NCBI GenBank assembly: GCA_016742275.1
Contig: JACVCD010000008.1
Coordinates: 163,838 to 227,837, forward strand
DNA from: Gemmatimonadaceae bacterium
GTDB taxonomy: Bacteria > Gemmatimonadota > Gemmatimonadetes > Gemmatimonadales > Gemmatimonadaceae
DNA: 64,000 nucleotides
Direction: 5' to 3'
Positions 62,532-64,000 of the stretch are shown one piece after another. The position numbers and the translations under genes were made by a program. Each line of letters starts with the position of its first letter. Position 1 is the stretch's first letter. The notes beneath the pieces were generated by a model, which searched no databases, was not told the origin of the DNA, and worked only from the letters and a program-made list of their open reading frames with translations.

Positions 62532-63439
62532 CACGATCCGGGTGCCGGGTGGAGCAGCGCGCGCAACGCTTCCACATTGCGGCCCGTGCGAGGTCCGAAG
62601 TACACCAGATCGTTCTCTTCCACGCGATAGATGCGACCATTGCGCGCGGCCTTGGTGGACCCGACGCCCGGCAACGCCAGAACATCGCTGAGACCGGCCA
62701 GACGGTCGTAGCCGAAATCCGTCAGCAGAATGACGTCAGGATCGGCCTTGGCAATGATTTCCGGCGACGTGAGTTGTCGCATGCCGGCGGAATCGGGCAA
62801 CGCCATACGGCCACCCGCCCATCGCACCATCTGTCCCGCCACGCTCTTGCCGAGAATGGTGAGATAGGTGTTGTTGGCTCGGCCGTAGTGAATGATGACC
62901 ACGGATGGCGTGTCCACCGGCGCCGACTCGCGCGAGAGGGCTCGCGCCATGTCGGCTTCAAGCGTCTTCACCACCGAATCAGCACGCGACTCCTGCTGGA
63001 AGTACGTGCCCATCTCGCGGATCAGCGCCTTGGTGCTTTCGAGATCCGAGCCCGAAGCCGCAAACTCCGCGGTCGGAATCTTGAGCGCCTCGATCTGCTG
63101 TACGACGGGCTCCGGTCCCATGTTGTTCCGCCCACCGGTGATGAGCAGGGTGGGTTTGGCGGCCAGCATGCCCTCGAGACTCAGCGCCCGGTGATAGCCC
63201 ACGGTGGGCAACTGCCTGGTGGCCGGCGGATACACGCTCGACACGTCCACCGCGACGAGGTCCTTCTCGGCGCCAATGGCATACAGAATTTCCGTATGCT
63301 GCTTGGAGACCGACACCAGACGACGGCCTTCCTTGGTGTTGTCGGCGTTGCCGAATCGGCCGCAGGCAACCGGAGCGGACACCAAGCCGATCAGCAGCAG
63401 TGCATACGTGCCGCGCACGGCTCGCACGTGGCGCCTCAT
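62531..63439 (-). CDS. hmuT: Hemin ABC transporter substrate-binding protein
   Basis: About 302 residues from the ATG at 63439, which overlaps the TonB receptor stop as ATGA. A signal with lipobox-like LVSAPVACGRFGN points to a lipoprotein. The family parts are LVSVSKQHTEILYAIGAEKD, PTVGYHRALSLEGMLAAKPT, and the second lobe with IIAKADPDVILLTDFGYDRL and LPGVGSTKAARNGRIYRVEE. The YHRALSLEGML segment is near the usual heme-ligand Tyr of HmuT. Heme is likely but another chelate is possible. Confidence 0.9.
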   Translation of the reverse strand: MRRHVRAVRGTYALLLIGLVSAPVACGRFGNADNTKEGRRLVSVSKQHTEILYAIGAEKDLVAVDVSSVYPPATRQLPTVGYHRALSLEGMLAAKPTLLITGGRNNMGPEPVVQQIEALKIPTAEFAASGSDLESTKALIREMGTYFQQESRADSVVKTLEADMARALSRESAPVDTPSVVIIHYGRANNTYLTILGKSVAGQMVRWAGGRMALPDSAGMRQLTSPEIIAKADPDVILLTDFGYDRLAGLSDVLALPGVGSTKAARNGRIYRVEENDLVYFGPRTGRNVEALRALLHPAPGS

Positions 63440-64000
63440 CGACGCCACCCCAGCTTGACTCCACCGATATAGCGGGCCTGATACGGACCGGGCAGATAGA
63501 TGGCTGGCGACGCACCGGCGTAGCTGGGGTTCAGGAAGACCATCGTGTAGTAGCGACTTCCCGTCAGGTTGGTGCCACCAACGTACGCGTCCACCGCGAG
63601 ATGGCGACCCACATTGCGAGCCATGCCGAGGCGCGCGTTCAGCACGCCGTAGCCCGGCGCCTTATGCACATTGTCGTACGTGATGGGCATGTCGCCGCGA
63701 TGCTCGTACGACACACTGACATAACCGCCGTTCTGCACAGCGGCATCGAATCCAGCGGCCAGCACATGACGTGGCACACCTACCACGTCGCGGCCCGAGT
63801 AGTTCACCGTTGCCGCATTGTTGTTGTTGTCGCTGCGGAAATCGGTGTAGGTGTAGTCGGCGAAGGTGTAGTTGATGAAGGGCCGCAGTGTGGTGAAGAG
63901 TCCCTGGCCATCAACGCTCGCGGGACGGGCATCCAGACTCAACGCGACTTCCATGCCCCGGTTCGACTGATCACCCGCATTCACGGTGTAGGCGTACTGC
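63436..64000 (-). CDS. TonB-dependent receptor, C-terminal part, cut by window edge
   Basis: At least 188 codons are in the window, running in from the right edge. The visible end is beta-barrel-like: QYAYTVNAGDQSNRGMEVAL, LRPFINYTFADYTYTDFRSD, GRDVVGVPRHVLAAGFDAAV, VAYGV-like GYGVLNARLGMARNVGRHLA, and the terminal ARYIGGVKLGWRR. The final aromatic/arginine end is acceptable for an outer-membrane barrel. Together with hmuTUV it probably takes up heme across the outer membrane. The first part and its regulation lie outside the window. Confidence 0.9.
   Translation of the reverse strand, partial: QYAYTVNAGDQSNRGMEVALSLDARPASVDGQGLFTTLRPFINYTFADYTYTDFRSDNNNNAATVNYSGRDVVGVPRHVLAAGFDAAVQNGGYVSVSYEHRGDMPITYDNVHKAPGYGVLNARLGMARNVGRHLAVDAYVGGTNLTGSRYYTMVFLNPSYAGASPAIYLPGPYQARYIGGVKLGWRR

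Noticed and set aside
1..64000. tRNA, rRNA, integrase, transposase or phage genes
   Set aside because: I looked for them on both strands and found no recognisable sequence. A diverged tRNA could be missed by eye; tRNAscan-SE would decide.

Overview
The window is a GC-rich (roughly 60-63%) bacterial chromosome segment, densely coded, with many ATGA/GTGA/TGATG stop-start overlaps, secretion signals and outer-membrane proteins, so a Gram-negative-type cell. SusC/SusD proteins, a type III glutamine synthetase, a Ser/Thr kinase with a TPR-type tail, and a plug-like domain of the sort I associate with Gemmatimonadota together suggest a member of that phylum (Gemmatimonas-like). This is inference: no rRNA, tRNA or other phylogenetic marker is present. 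I see no CRISPR array, phage, integrase or insertion sequence.

Layout. 1-7.6 kb: a partial VOC protein, an ECF sigma factor with a SnoaL-like tail, a YdjM-type membrane hydrolase, an MFS exporter, a truncated antibiotic-biosynthesis-monooxygenase gene, a secreted serine hydrolase, an Ada-like repair protein without the Ada sensor domain, and a histidine phosphatase. 7.7-15.2 kb: a TPR-type Ser/Thr kinase, then a tight plus-strand run: MogA/MoaB, a Trm112-like protein, a Cys/Met PLP enzyme, a small membrane protein, an M19 dipeptidase, an SMR transporter and a VOC protein. 15.1-24.5 kb: a minus-strand operon (M20 amidohydrolase, sodium:solute symporter, GH1), small uncharacterised proteins, glutamine synthetase III and two exported proteins of unknown function.

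24.5-54.9 kb is the centrepiece: a large locus for (glucurono)xylan. On the minus strand a LacI regulator is followed by GH67 alpha-glucuronidase, xylose isomerase and xylulokinase. Divergently on the plus strand run SusC, SusD, a two-domain SGNH acetylesterase, GH3, a GPH sugar symporter, two GH10 xylanases, GH115 alpha-glucuronidase, GH43 and an aldose epimerase. A convergent minus-strand operon (GntR regulator, SDR oxidoreductase, two UxuA-type mannonate dehydratases) handles the uronic acid released. The logic is: extracellular GH10 cleavage, SusCD uptake of oligomers, periplasmic removal of acetyl and methylglucuronyl groups and final cleavage to xylose, import by GPH, then XylA/XylB for xylose and the mannonate route for glucuronate. 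The 432-bp divergent spacer holds three perfect LacI-type palindromes, a helically phased half-site array and a degenerate 15-16-bp tandem repeat.

55-64 kb: an ABC permease fused to an M1 aminopeptidase with its ATPase, a divergent LysR regulator, and a heme-uptake operon (TonB receptor cut by the window edge, HmuT, HmuU, HmuV).
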